A stretch of 64,000 nt of DNA, from NCBI RefSeq assembly GCF_900162725.1, contig NZ_LT799418.1, positions 3,515,812-3,579,811 of the forward strand, read 5' to 3'. Below the pieces are notes generated by a model, which was given only the letters and a program-made list of their open reading frames with translations, was not told the origin of the DNA and did no database searches. The number at the start of each line of letters is the position of its first letter. Positions within the stretch are counted from its first letter, which is position 1. Positions 1 through 8,467 of this stretch are shown in pieces. Position numbers and translations under genes: made by a program. The stretch is from Parabacteroides sp. Marseille-P3160 (GTDB lineage Bacteria; Bacteroidota; Bacteroidia; Bacteroidales; Tannerellaceae).

Positions 1-2
1 CG

Positions 3-128
3 GAGCTGGACGGTATTATCATTGAAAATGTAACTACGGACGGGCAACTGTCCGATTCTTTTGACGGGCGTGTTGTCAATCCCGGGCATTCCATTGAGGC
101 CATGTGGTTTATTATGGATCTGGGCAAG
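3..128 (+). pseudogene. N-acylglucosamine 2-epimerase (AGE) family fragment
   Basis: Reading from position 3, the frame gives a peptide containing GRVVNPGHSIEAMWFIMDLG, which is the conserved NPGHxIExxW region of the N-acylglucosamine 2-epimerase / cellobiose 2-epimerase family (alpha/alpha-barrel sugar epimerases). The family-like sequence stops at about position 128. After that the frame runs through unrelated residues to a stop near 230, because the following DNA belongs to a DUF1080 gene in another frame. The 5' part lies outside the window, so the length lost at the front is unknown; the C-terminal barrel helices are missing. It is either a real deletion product or an assembly join. The family call is from motif recognition only. 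Confidence 0.7.
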
Positions 129-658
129 GGAGTGAAGGTGGAGAGCTCATCTTTTCCCATACGTTTAAAAATTTCGAGCTGGAACTGGAATGGAAAATAT
201 CCAAAGGAGGGAATTCCGGTATATTATATTTAATACAGGAAATCCCGAATCAATATGCCGTTGCTTCGGCTCGGGAAGCTCAGGTTCTGGACAATGAAAA
301 TCATCCGGATGCCAAACTGGGAACAGACGGAAATCGGAAATCGATGTCCTTGTACGATTTAATTCCGGCAAAACCTCAAAATGCAAAACCCTACGGAAAA
401 TGGAATCGGGCGAAGATTAGAGTTGAAAATGGGAAAGTTACTCATTATCAGAATGGCAAAAAAGTCGTAGAATACACGCTATGGACTCCCGAATGGATTA
501 AAATGCTTGATAATAGTAAATTTAGTGTGAAGGAATGGGCAGATGCCTATTATTTGATGTCCAACTGCGGTGGAGTAAAACGGGAAGGATATATCGGATT
601 TCAGGATCACGGGAATGACGTCTGGTTCCGCAATATTAAGATAAAGATTTTAGAATAA
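104..658 (+). CDS. DUF1080 (3-keto-disaccharide hydrolase) domain protein, 5'-truncated
   Basis: The product of about 180 residues matches the C-terminal two thirds of a DUF1080 domain: the FELELEWKISKGGNSGI strand, a central EAQVLDNENHPDA segment (typical ExQVLDN motif) and the closing GYIGFQDHGNDVWFRNIKI strand. DUF1080 proteins are concanavalin-like beta-sandwich proteins, usually secreted; some act on 3-keto-glycosides. A signal peptide and the first strands, normally 40-60 residues, are absent. The only available start is a GTG at 104 that overlaps the epimerase fragment in a different frame. The first residues (to about position 128) are shared with the epimerase reading, so this is a fusion remnant and may not be expressed as a functional protein. 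Confidence 0.7.
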   Translation: MVYYGSGQGSEGGELIFSHTFKNFELELEWKISKGGNSGILYLIQEIPNQYAVASAREAQVLDNENHPDAKLGTDGNRKSMSLYDLIPAKPQNAKPYGKWNRAKIRVENGKVTHYQNGKKVVEYTLWTPEWIKMLDNSKFSVKEWADAYYLMSNCGGVKREGYIGFQDHGNDVWFRNIKIKILE

Positions 659-715
659 AATGATATAGATTCATGCAAAACCATTATTGATTTTTACCTT
701 GGAAGAGCCTTGCCG

Positions 716-973
716 TTAAGAATGGAGGCCCTTTCTTTTTTTACTTAACAGCAGGAACCGGACATCCGCATATAAATAGATCGATACGGCGATCATGGTT
801 CCTATCCCGGCAAAAACACATTTCACTTTCGGAGGATTGAGGAGTGCATAGATACCTAGAAAAAGTACACACAGACAAAGAGGGTAGGTAAATACCCGAA
901 TAGCAATGTTTTTTGCATTCCATTGGTAGGTCGGGACAGGGAATCCCATTGGTTTTTGAGGGTTGGAATCCAT
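716..973 (-). CDS. small two-helix membrane protein, unknown function
   Basis: An 85-residue product with a polar N-terminus (MDSNPQKPMGFPVP), a hydrophobic helix at about residues 26-46, a second at about 50-70 and a basic tail (KKRKG). This positive-inside pattern fits a small inner-membrane protein. I do not recognise the family. It stands alone, convergent with the DUF1080 fragment. A TACATTTG box lies about 95 bp upstream on the minus strand (positions 1068-1075), which fits the Bacteroidetes -7 consensus and supports transcription. Confidence 0.55.
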   Translation of the reverse strand: MDSNPQKPMGFPVPTYQWNAKNIAIRVFTYPLCLCVLFLGIYALLNPPKVKCVFAGIGTMIAVSIYLYADVRFLLLSKKRKGLHS

Positions 974-1067
974 CTTAGAAATTATTTTTATTATTACTGA
1001 CTTATTCCATTACGTAACATATTGAACGCTGAAAATTTAAAACCGTGTTTCTTCTTATTTATTGCCT

Positions 1068-1075
1068 CAAATGTA
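1068..1075 (-). promoter_or_regulatory. possible -7 element of the 85-residue membrane protein gene
   Basis: The minus strand reads TACATTTG, which fits the Bacteroidetes -7 consensus TAnnTTTG. No convincing TTG -33 box at the right distance was seen, so this is weak support only. Confidence 0.3.
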
Positions 1076-1197
1076 TGAAAAAAAAGGAACAATGGCGTAA
1101 ACGAATACTTAAATAATTTAAATGTTGTTCCGGATTGCCCCGGATTGTTAAATAGTGTTGGAGCCTTTCCGTTTTTTATAAAATAGTGGAAAGGAGA

Positions 1198-1227
1198 TTT
1201 GTTTGTTTTAAAATATATTTATCTTTG
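1198..1227 (+). promoter_or_regulatory. Bacteroidetes-type promoter of the cobalamin riboswitch transcript
   Basis: TTTG at 1198-1201 and TATCTTTG at 1220-1227 are separated by 18 bp. This matches the sigma-ABfr consensus TTTG-N19-TAnnTTTG closely. The expected transcription start is only a few bases before the first helix of the riboswitch. Confidence 0.6.
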
Positions 1228-1232
1228 TAACA

Positions 1233-1407
1233 TATGTTGTTCCAACCTGTCTTCCGATGGGAAGGATTAAATGGGAATCGGGTGCAAATCCCGGACAGTC
1301 CCGCTGCTGTAAGCTTTATATAACGATCGGATATTTACTTTTGCCACTGGAGGTAAACTTCGGGAAGGCCGTCCGAAACGAAAGCAAGTCAGAAGACCAG
1401 CAACATA
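1233..1407 (+). promoter_or_regulatory. cobalamin (B12) riboswitch
   Basis: All hallmark blocks of the B12 element are present in order: GGGAATC...GGTGCAAATCCCGGACAGT near 1272-1300, CCCGCTGCTGTAAG at about 1300-1314, GCCACTGG at 1343-1350, GGGAAGGCC at 1361-1369 and GTCAGAAGACCAGC at about 1388-1401. The P1 helix closes with ATGTTG (1234-1239) against CAACAT (1401-1406). Such elements repress B12 uptake or synthesis genes when adenosylcobalamin is bound. Here no B12 gene follows within 500 bp; the next gene is a clostripain-type protease. Confidence 0.93.
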
Positions 1408-1945
1408 CATAGCAACTGGAGGCTTCGAGGAAAAGCTGCAAGAGACATTCAAAGAATAAAGATTTTATTCATTTTTGCATTTTTAGAGGCTGTAACTTAT
1501 GCTTTAATTATTCTGCCATAAATAATTAGAAGTGGAAGTACAGATCAGCATTGCGGGATGAGCTCCGTGGCTGGTTTGTGCTTTTCTCTTTTATTGAAAG
1601 GAATTTTAATTTTCTATTTTCATTACCCCGGTGATCCCATAAGGCAGCTTTTTATGCCGCCATCATCTTTACTCTCTTGGGGGCCTGCAGGGAACATGGG
1701 GTAAATCCTTTCCTATGGCTCTCTTTAAGGTTGATGCACAAATGTCCTCTTATGGAAAATAGGCTGAATGCAAACGTATATAAAAATTCTGATTTATAAA
1801 CATATCCGACAAGAATAGCTTTCCAATAGAAACCGAAAGCCATTCTACCGGATGAAAATCCGGATTCTCTACTTTATTGATCGGAATGTACTGGTTTATT
1901 CGTTTGATTTTAATAAATTTGCGCATCTATTCTAAATGAATTTGC
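1408..1945 (+). other. long gene-free leader between riboswitch and protease gene
   Basis: This stretch of about 540 bp has no convincing coding sequence on either strand. It begins with GGAGGCTTCGAGGAAAAGC, typical of the tail of B12 leaders. Short open frames are interrupted repeatedly and resemble no B12-transport protein that I recognise. It may be an expression-platform tail, or the decayed remains of a gene once controlled by the riboswitch. Confidence 0.4.
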
Positions 1946-3151
1946 ATGTCGAAAATTCAATATCTGATAGGAATCATCCTTTTATGCTTTCTCCCGGGGT
2001 GTAACGATAATGAACCGGATGCGCCCGTCTCCGTTCCCTATACCTTGCTGGTCTATATGGCAGCTGAGGAGAAAAAGATGACTTCGGAAGTCTCCTATAC
2101 GCTCGACCAACTAAAAGCCGGAATCAAGGAATCTACAGGAACCGTCGTCGTCTATCTGGATGACCGAGACGCCTTGCCCCGCCTCTTCCGAATCGATTCG
2201 GAGGGTAACGAAATCCTCCTGAAAAGCTATCCAGAACAGAACTCGGCGGAAGCCGGAACTTTAGCTACTGTTATTCAAGATACCAAACAGGAGGTTCCCA
2301 ATGAACGATTCGGGTTGATCCTCTGGTCGCATGCCATGGGATGGCTTCCCATCAACCATTCGTCAACTAAATCCGCCGAGCTGAAGAAAGGAGAGGCCGT
2401 TGATTTCCCCCATACGCGTTATTTTGCTATTGATGAACAGACGGGAACACAGGGAGGTTCCCGCGTAATGGAGATCGACCAGATGGCCAAGGCGCTCCCC
2501 GACCGGACGGCCGAGTTTATCCTATTCGACGTTTGCCTTATGGGAAACGTCGAGGCCCTTTACCAGCTCCGCCACACCTGCGATTATTTCATCGCCTCTA
2601 CGGCGGAAGTCCTTGCCGAAGCCGGTTACGAGGCCTCCGGCATGCCTTATGAGCAGGTACTGCCCAAACTCTTCGGGACCAAAGAGGATCTGGCAGATGC
2701 CTGCCGAATCTATTATAATCATTACAATGCCAAATCGGGACAATTGCGTTCGGCCACAATCTCCCTGATCGACGCCCGGGAACTGGACGCTTTATACGGC
2801 GTATGCCGGGAGATCCTGCAGGGAAAGCTCTCCGAGGTGGAAAACAGCGATGTTAGCTCCTTCCAGATTTACCATACGAAAAACGTACCCGCTGTCTTTT
2901 TCGATCTCGCCGATTACATCCGTGCCAACAGCACCGACGTGCAATATAACGCATTCACCGCCCAATTGAACCGTACCGTTCCCTACAAAGCCGCCACCGC
3001 CAAGTTCATCGACTTCACAATCGATCCGGCCCACTACAGCGGGCTAAGTGTCTATGTCCCTCTCTCCCGCTGGAAATCCACTCCCGAATACGCCTACTAC
3101 TTTAGTAGCATGTTATGGAGCCAACTCTACGTAAACAATGATGAACGATGA
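1946..3151 (+). CDS. clostripain-family (C11) cysteine peptidase, lipoprotein
   Basis: The 401-residue product starts with a lipoprotein signal (FLPGC lipobox, lipidated Cys19), so it should be anchored in the cell envelope. The body is a C11/clostripain peptidase: the early strand is YTLLVYMAAEE, the catalytic His is in LILWSHAMGW (His129) and the catalytic Cys is in FILFDVCLMGN (Cys197), matching the family SH/G and DxCLM motifs. C11 enzymes cleave after basic residues and usually mature by self-cleavage. The gene is alone on the plus strand, 540 bp downstream of a B12 riboswitch, and ends at a bidirectional terminator shared with the opposing two-component operon. Control by the riboswitch is possible but not shown. 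Confidence 0.88.
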   Translation: MSKIQYLIGIILLCFLPGCNDNEPDAPVSVPYTLLVYMAAEEKKMTSEVSYTLDQLKAGIKESTGTVVVYLDDRDALPRLFRIDSEGNEILLKSYPEQNSAEAGTLATVIQDTKQEVPNERFGLILWSHAMGWLPINHSSTKSAELKKGEAVDFPHTRYFAIDEQTGTQGGSRVMEIDQMAKALPDRTAEFILFDVCLMGNVEALYQLRHTCDYFIASTAEVLAEAGYEASGMPYEQVLPKLFGTKEDLADACRIYYNHYNAKSGQLRSATISLIDARELDALYGVCREILQGKLSEVENSDVSSFQIYHTKNVPAVFFDLADYIRANSTDVQYNAFTAQLNRTVPYKAATAKFIDFTIDPAHYSGLSVYVPLSRWKSTPEYAYYFSSMLWSQLYVNNDER

Positions 3152-3200
3152 AATTCGCGAATCATAGGCTATTCTATAAACAAACAGCGGTAAGCACAAC

Positions 3201-3228
3201 AAAAAAATCGTCTTTCGGACGGTTTTTA
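3201..3228. terminator. bidirectional intrinsic terminator
   Basis: AAAAATCGTC and GACGGTTTTT pair around a TTTCG loop, giving an A-tract/U-tract hairpin that works in both directions. It lies between the convergent protease and sensor-kinase genes. Confidence 0.7.
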
Positions 3229-3281
3229 GATGGCTGTTTATGATGTAAGACAAATTGGAAGCCAATATACAACTATTTTAC

Positions 3282-4640
3282 CTACGACAATTCTTCTTTA
3301 AATTTTAGAAACACAGTAGTACCCCGGTTCTCTTCCGAGTCGATCGTATATTCCGTACGATTCTTCTCTAATATCCTGAGTGCTATGGATAAGCCAATCC
3401 CCTCACCTCTAATTTGAGTTGTATTTCCGGCCCGATAAAATGGTTTGTTGATATTTATTAGTTGATCTTCCGGAATACCGATTCCTTTATCCTCAATAGA
3501 AAGACAAAGCGTCTCGTTTTCTTTATAGATACGGATCTCAACAGCCTTCCCCTGCGAATACTTAACTGCATTTTCTATTAAATTAAAAAGAGCCATCAAC
3601 ATCTGCACCCTATTCTTTTGAACATAGAGCAATGGCTCATCCTCGGGAGTAATCTCCAGGTTCACGACAATCTTGGACAACGGATCGCGTTCCGTTATTT
3701 TCCCGATGATCTGCCAGATCAGTTCATCCATACGAAAGCAAGACAGATCATTCGCCTCTTTCCGTAGATCGGAAACGACAATAAGTGTATTTAATATTTC
3801 CTCCAGTTGATGAATCTCCTGAATCAACTTCTGCGACATTCGGTCATATTCTTCGGGAGTGCGGTCTCTAATGGAAAAGACCTCCAGGTTTCCAAGCATT
3901 GAGGCCAAAGGCGTTCTGAACTCGTGAGAAACATAATTGACAAAATTCTTCTGAATGATAAAGGTATCCGAGATCTTTGTCAACAATTCATTGAAGGTAT
4001 TTATTAAATCCTGCAATTCATCTTTGGTATCCGGCAATTCTATTTGGACTTCCAGATTATGAGTTGAAATATTATTGACCTGTTGGATCACTTTTCGGAA
4101 AGGACGGTAAGCGATGTTTGCGACCCATCGACTCAAAAGAACAATGGCTACCATACCGATCCACAGCGCATTGAGTAAGATCCACAACAAAGCGTTTAAT
4201 TGTTCATACAAAGTCTCCTTTTTCTCTCCGGTTACGACGACAAAATCACCCTGATTATCTTCATAAAAGATTCCATAACAAAGAAAATCATCCTCTGAAA
4301 AAATAGAACTTCCTTTCTTTCGAATCGCATCCAACCGTTGGGGCGATACTTTCAGAAAAGAGGAACCATAGCTGATACTATCCCCTTCATTGCAAATCTG
4401 ATAATAGGAATTCGTCACAAATTCACTGAATTGAGTCTTAACTTCTGCAAATTCATTTTTGTTAAGTTCATCCTCTTCCAGATAGAAAAGAGCCGTGATA
4501 TAGGATGTTTTCTTTAAATTATCATAAATCGTTCTTTTCGCATTCTGAAAATACAAAGCATAAATAAAGACGGAGATGACAATAAAGATTATCCCAAAGA
4601 TAATCGAGCTAAAGAGGCTCAAGCGTGTTTGCACTTTCAT
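3282..4640 (-). CDS. sensor histidine kinase of the metal-efflux operon
   Basis: A 452-residue class I histidine kinase. A membrane helix at residues 9-30 and another at about 148-170 bracket a periplasmic sensor domain of about 115 residues. A HAMP linker follows at 171-225. The phosphoacceptor box is NYVSHEFRTPLAS with His239; the N box is LFNLIENAVKYS, and the G boxes are IEDKGIGIPE and GEGIGLSIAL. The layout resembles CusS-type kinases. It overlaps the upstream response-regulator gene by four bases (ATGA), so the pair is translationally coupled, and it is the last gene of the efflux operon. The metal sensed cannot be read from the sequence. Confidence 0.92.
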   Translation of the reverse strand: MKVQTRLSLFSSIIFGIIFIVISVFIYALYFQNAKRTIYDNLKKTSYITALFYLEEDELNKNEFAEVKTQFSEFVTNSYYQICNEGDSISYGSSFLKVSPQRLDAIRKKGSSIFSEDDFLCYGIFYEDNQGDFVVVTGEKKETLYEQLNALLWILLNALWIGMVAIVLLSRWVANIAYRPFRKVIQQVNNISTHNLEVQIELPDTKDELQDLINTFNELLTKISDTFIIQKNFVNYVSHEFRTPLASMLGNLEVFSIRDRTPEEYDRMSQKLIQEIHQLEEILNTLIVVSDLRKEANDLSCFRMDELIWQIIGKITERDPLSKIVVNLEITPEDEPLLYVQKNRVQMLMALFNLIENAVKYSQGKAVEIRIYKENETLCLSIEDKGIGIPEDQLININKPFYRAGNTTQIRGEGIGLSIALRILEKNRTEYTIDSEENRGTTVFLKFKEELS

Positions 4641-5329
4641 TCCGGTTCTTCTTTAGTCCGTATAAGGTATCCACGCCCCTTAACGGTTTCGATCAGGCGA
4701 CTGCAACCGTCCGGATCTATTTTACTCCGCAGGTAGGATATATAGACATCCACCACATTGGTGTTCGAGTCGTAGTTTATACCCCACACCGTATCCAGTA
4801 TTTGCGCACGCGACAGTACTCTGTTCTTATTTTCCATCAGAAGTTTCAAGAGTTTGAACTCTTGCAGCGTGAGTTTAATCTCCCTGCCTCCCCTTTCTAC
4901 GCGATGGTTGTCTATCGCAAGTTTTAAATCTTCGCATTGAAGCACTTCGGAAGAGGTAGCATAATTAAGCCTTGCCCTACGTGTAAGCGCATGGATGCGG
5001 GCAATCAATTCTTTGAAATGGAAAGGCTTTGACAGATAATCGTCGGCTCCGTAGTCCAGCGCCTTCACTTTGTCATCCGGCTCTCCCAACGCGCTGAGTA
5101 CCAAAATAGGGGTCTGTATCTTTTTATAACGCGCATATTGCAACAACTCAAAGCCATCTATTTCAGGCAATAGCAGATCCAACAGAATCAAATCCCATTC
5201 CTTTTTATAAATCCAGTTACGCGCCTCAGTACCGGTCTCGGTAAGAACAACCGAGAAGCCGCTTTCCTCCAGTCCTTTTACCAGAAACTCACTGATCCGT
5301 CTATTGTCTTCCACCAAGAGTAATTCCAT
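4637..5329 (-). CDS. OmpR-family response regulator (CusR/CopR-like)
   Basis: 230 residues: a receiver domain with the acidic pair at residues 7-8, phosphoacceptor Asp51 in LILLDLLLPEIDG and Lys101 in YLSKPF, followed by an OmpR/PhoB winged helix (LTLQEFKLLKLLMEN ... VVDVYISYLRSKID ... TVKGRGYLI). It lies 35 bp downstream of the RND pump and overlaps the kinase. It most likely activates this operon, with metal-exposed kinase as the phosphodonor. A candidate operator lies upstream of the first gene at 10876-10900. The role is inferred from family and position. Confidence 0.93.
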   Translation of the reverse strand: MELLLVEDNRRISEFLVKGLEESGFSVVLTETGTEARNWIYKKEWDLILLDLLLPEIDGFELLQYARYKKIQTPILVLSALGEPDDKVKALDYGADDYLSKPFHFKELIARIHALTRRARLNYATSSEVLQCEDLKLAIDNHRVERGGREIKLTLQEFKLLKLLMENKNRVLSRAQILDTVWGINYDSNTNVVDVYISYLRSKIDPDGCSRLIETVKGRGYLIRTKEEPE

Positions 5330-5364
5330 TCCGAAGCATTTTAATCGTTGTAAAAATAACGATT

Positions 5365-8300
5365 TTATTCTTTCTTTAGCCTCTTATCTCTTCGATAAGC
5401 AAAATAGAACACTTGAGGCAAAACGGTAAACGACAAGATCATACAAATAAGGATACCTCCTACAATCATAATAGCCAATGGTTTCTGTATCTCCGATCCC
5501 ATTCCCACCGACAGGGCGGCAGGAAATAAGCCCATTGAACCCATAAGGGAAATCATCAACATGGGACGAACCCGGCTACTGACCGCTTCATCGATCGCCA
5601 GACGCAGATTATGGGAATGTTGCATTTGACTTTTCATCAAAACGATCAACAGAATACTATTGATGGCCGTGATGCCAAAAAGAATAATAAACCCGATACC
5701 TGCTGATATTCCGAAGACCGTACCGGTAAGCCACAGGGAGATAAATCCGCCGATAAATGCATATGGTATCGTACTTGCAGCAATCAGAGTGTCTTTTACC
5801 GTACCGAAGTTGAGATACAATAAAAACAGGATCAACAAGATCACGGCGGGTACAATCATCATCAATCGGCCTGTTGCGCGTTGCTGACTCTCAAATTCAC
5901 CGGCCCAAACCAGTTTGTTTTCCGTCTTCAGTCTCACCGACTTCGATACTTTCTGTTGCGCCTCGGCAATAGTCGAGCCCAAATCCCGATCCCGTATACT
6001 AAACCCGACTCCGACATACCGGCTACTGCCGTCGCGATAAATAAAAGTCGGCCCGGTAATAAACGAAATATCGGCGATCTCTTTCAATGGGACATATTTA
6101 CCATCCATAGTCGGGATAAGTATATTTCCGATTTTATCTTCGTTATCGCGGTACTCTTTCTGGAAACGAAGCTGCACATCAAACGTACGCTCCCCTTCAT
6201 AGAAGGTGGTGGCCGCCTTTCCCCCAATGGCCATCTCAACCACCGTTTGCGCATCTGCCATCGACACCGCATAGCGAGCCATACGTGATTCGTCCAGCTT
6301 GATCTGTAATTCCGGCAATCCGATACTCCGAAAGACATTCACGTCCTCTACTCCACGGATGTCTTTGATCGTGGCAGCCGTCTGATCCGCAAGCCTTTCC
6401 AGTTGTTTGAGATCATCTCCGAATATTTTGATCACCAACGAACTTTTCACTCCGGCCACATATTCTTCCACATTATCCTGTATCGGTTGACTGAATCCAA
6501 AAATAACGCCCGGATAAATATCCAGTGAATCTTTAATTTCATCAATCAGCTCCTCTTTCTTTATTTTCCGCTTCCACTCTTTATCGGGCTTCAATTGTGC
6601 ATGAAATTCGATATTAAAAAACCCGGTCGGATCTGTACCGTCATTGGGACGACCGGTCTGAGAAAGAATAAATTGTATTTCATCAAACCGGCGAAGCTTC
6701 TTTTTCATCTCTTTTGTGATCTTCACCGACTCATCCAGATTAACACTATTAGGTAAAGTCGCGCGGATATAAATGGCTCCTTCGTTCATGCTCGGAATAA
6801 ACTCGGTTCCCCAAAAACAAAAACGTACTGTACAAACCGTTAACAGGATACAAAAGGCCAGAATCGTTCCCTTTCGGTAACGGGAACTAAATTCATATAA
6901 ACGATAGATCAAACGGGTAAAAAAACGACTGACTTTGTTTGTTTTGTCTTTAATCGGTTTAATGAGCAATACCTTGCACATCACAGGCACATAGGTAAGT
7001 GACAGGATCAGGGACCCCAGCAAAGCGTATCCCAAGGTGAAAGCTAAAGGAGAAAACATCTTGCCTTCTACTTTCTGAAAAGAAAAAATCGGGAATAAAG
7101 CCACCATCAGGATAATTTGTGCAAAGAAAATAGAAGAGGCTACGCTTCCGGCACTCTTCTTGATAAGCCCGCTCTTGATGGAATGGGTAAAACGGTCACC
7201 GATGGCATGCGTCCGCTTCTCCATCGCCACAAAGATAATCTCGACAATGACTAAAGTTCCCTCCAGCAAAAGCCCGAAGTCTAAAGCTCCCATCGAAATC
7301 AAATTTGCCGGAAGTCCTTGTATTCGCAGCATGATAATAGCAAACAGGAACGATAGTGGAATTACAGTGGCAACAATTACAGTCGTTCGCCAGTTGAAAA
7401 GAAATATGAACACAACTATGGAAACCAGAATGATTCCTTCCAACAAGTTCTTGATCACTGTATGCACCGTAGATTCCACTAAAGTTGTCCTGTCCAGAAA
7501 AGGTTCTATTTTGACATCGTTGGGTAATATTCGCTCGTTTAGTTCCGTAATTTTTTCTTTCAGATGGCTGATTACTTCACTTGGATTCTGTCCCCGGAGC
7601 ATAATCACAATCCCCTGAACCACATCGTCCGCCTCATCGAGGCCGACTTGTCCCAGACGGGGTTTGGACGAAACATCCACCGTAGCCACCTGTTTAATCC
7701 GGATCGGAGTGCCTCCTTTTACTTCGATCAGTATATTTTCAATGTCTTCCACGCTTTCAAGCAGGCCGATCCCTCTTACTACAAAAGCCTGGCTCCCTTT
7801 TTGGATAATGTCCCCGCCTACATTTATATTACTCCTGGATACGGCTTCATAGACTTCCAGAGGGGAAAGATTGTAATTGGCAAGCTCATTGGGATTTACC
7901 TTAATCTCAAACATCTTTTCTTCACCACCGAAACTCGCAATACTGGCAACGCCCGGTACGGAGAGCAATTCGCGCTCGACGACCCATTTATTGATTGCAG
8001 CAACCTCCCGGATAGGCAAATCGCTTTTCAATACATAACGGTATATCTCGCCCGTAGCTCCCGAAGGCGGTTCGATGGAAGGCTCCGCTCCCTCTGGCAA
8101 CTCAAGCCCTTGCATCCGGTTGGAAGAGTATTGCTGGGCAAAAAAATCATCCACTCCATCCTCGAAAATTACTGTAACAACGGATAAACCGAACAAGGAC
8201 GTAGAGCGAACATCTGTCTTGCGGGGAATCGTATTCATCTCGCGCATGATAGGTAGTGTAACGAATTTCTCCACCTCTTCGGCACTTCGTCCCGCCCACT

Positions 8301-8463
8301 GGGTGATGATCCGGACACGTGTATTAGTTACGTCGGGATAGGCTTCTATGGGGGTATGGAGATAGCAGATTATTCCGGCAATAAATAAGATTCCGGTCAT
8401 AAAAAGAACCAGTATATGATTACGAAGCGCAAAGGCTATTATATTTTCTACGAACTTATGCAT
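5365..8463 (-). CDS. CzcA/CusA-family heavy-metal efflux RND transporter
   Basis: 1032 residues, the normal length for the inner-membrane RND pump of a tripartite heavy-metal efflux system driven by protons. The N-terminus has the CzcA-like NHILVL helix and the TPIEAYPDVTNTRV motif; the second half repeats the porter and membrane-helix pattern. In transmembrane helix 4, CzcA proteins usually read DFGxIVDGxVVxxE. Here the segment is DFGLLLEGTLVIVE, with Asp395 kept, Glu401 replacing the second Asp and Glu408 kept. This marks a distinct subgroup, and the substrate (Cu, Ag, Zn, Co or Ni) cannot be fixed from sequence. The gene lies 4 bp after the adaptor gene. Confidence 0.95.
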   Translation of the reverse strand: MHKFVENIIAFALRNHILVLFMTGILFIAGIICYLHTPIEAYPDVTNTRVRIITQWAGRSAEEVEKFVTLPIMREMNTIPRKTDVRSTSLFGLSVVTVIFEDGVDDFFAQQYSSNRMQGLELPEGAEPSIEPPSGATGEIYRYVLKSDLPIREVAAINKWVVERELLSVPGVASIASFGGEEKMFEIKVNPNELANYNLSPLEVYEAVSRSNINVGGDIIQKGSQAFVVRGIGLLESVEDIENILIEVKGGTPIRIKQVATVDVSSKPRLGQVGLDEADDVVQGIVIMLRGQNPSEVISHLKEKITELNERILPNDVKIEPFLDRTTLVESTVHTVIKNLLEGIILVSIVVFIFLFNWRTTVIVATVIPLSFLFAIIMLRIQGLPANLISMGALDFGLLLEGTLVIVEIIFVAMEKRTHAIGDRFTHSIKSGLIKKSAGSVASSIFFAQIILMVALFPIFSFQKVEGKMFSPLAFTLGYALLGSLILSLTYVPVMCKVLLIKPIKDKTNKVSRFFTRLIYRLYEFSSRYRKGTILAFCILLTVCTVRFCFWGTEFIPSMNEGAIYIRATLPNSVNLDESVKITKEMKKKLRRFDEIQFILSQTGRPNDGTDPTGFFNIEFHAQLKPDKEWKRKIKKEELIDEIKDSLDIYPGVIFGFSQPIQDNVEEYVAGVKSSLVIKIFGDDLKQLERLADQTAATIKDIRGVEDVNVFRSIGLPELQIKLDESRMARYAVSMADAQTVVEMAIGGKAATTFYEGERTFDVQLRFQKEYRDNEDKIGNILIPTMDGKYVPLKEIADISFITGPTFIYRDGSSRYVGVGFSIRDRDLGSTIAEAQQKVSKSVRLKTENKLVWAGEFESQQRATGRLMMIVPAVILLILFLLYLNFGTVKDTLIAASTIPYAFIGGFISLWLTGTVFGISAGIGFIILFGITAINSILLIVLMKSQMQHSHNLRLAIDEAVSSRVRPMLMISLMGSMGLFPAALSVGMGSEIQKPLAIMIVGGILICMILSFTVLPQVFYFAYRRDKRLKKE

Positions 8464-8467
8464 TATC

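Noticed and set aside
741-923. 60-codon frame overlapping the small membrane protein
   Set aside because: It overlaps the 85-residue frame, which has a better start, a promoter box and a clear two-helix pattern.
1652-1843. 63-codon minus-strand frame downstream of the riboswitch
   Set aside because: It has no family similarity, no promoter and no conserved context, and the region is broken in all frames.
5881-8341. Plus-strand frames of 88-207 codons inside the RND pump gene
   Set aside because: The opposite strand encodes a full-length, motif-complete RND transporter, so these frames are not genes.
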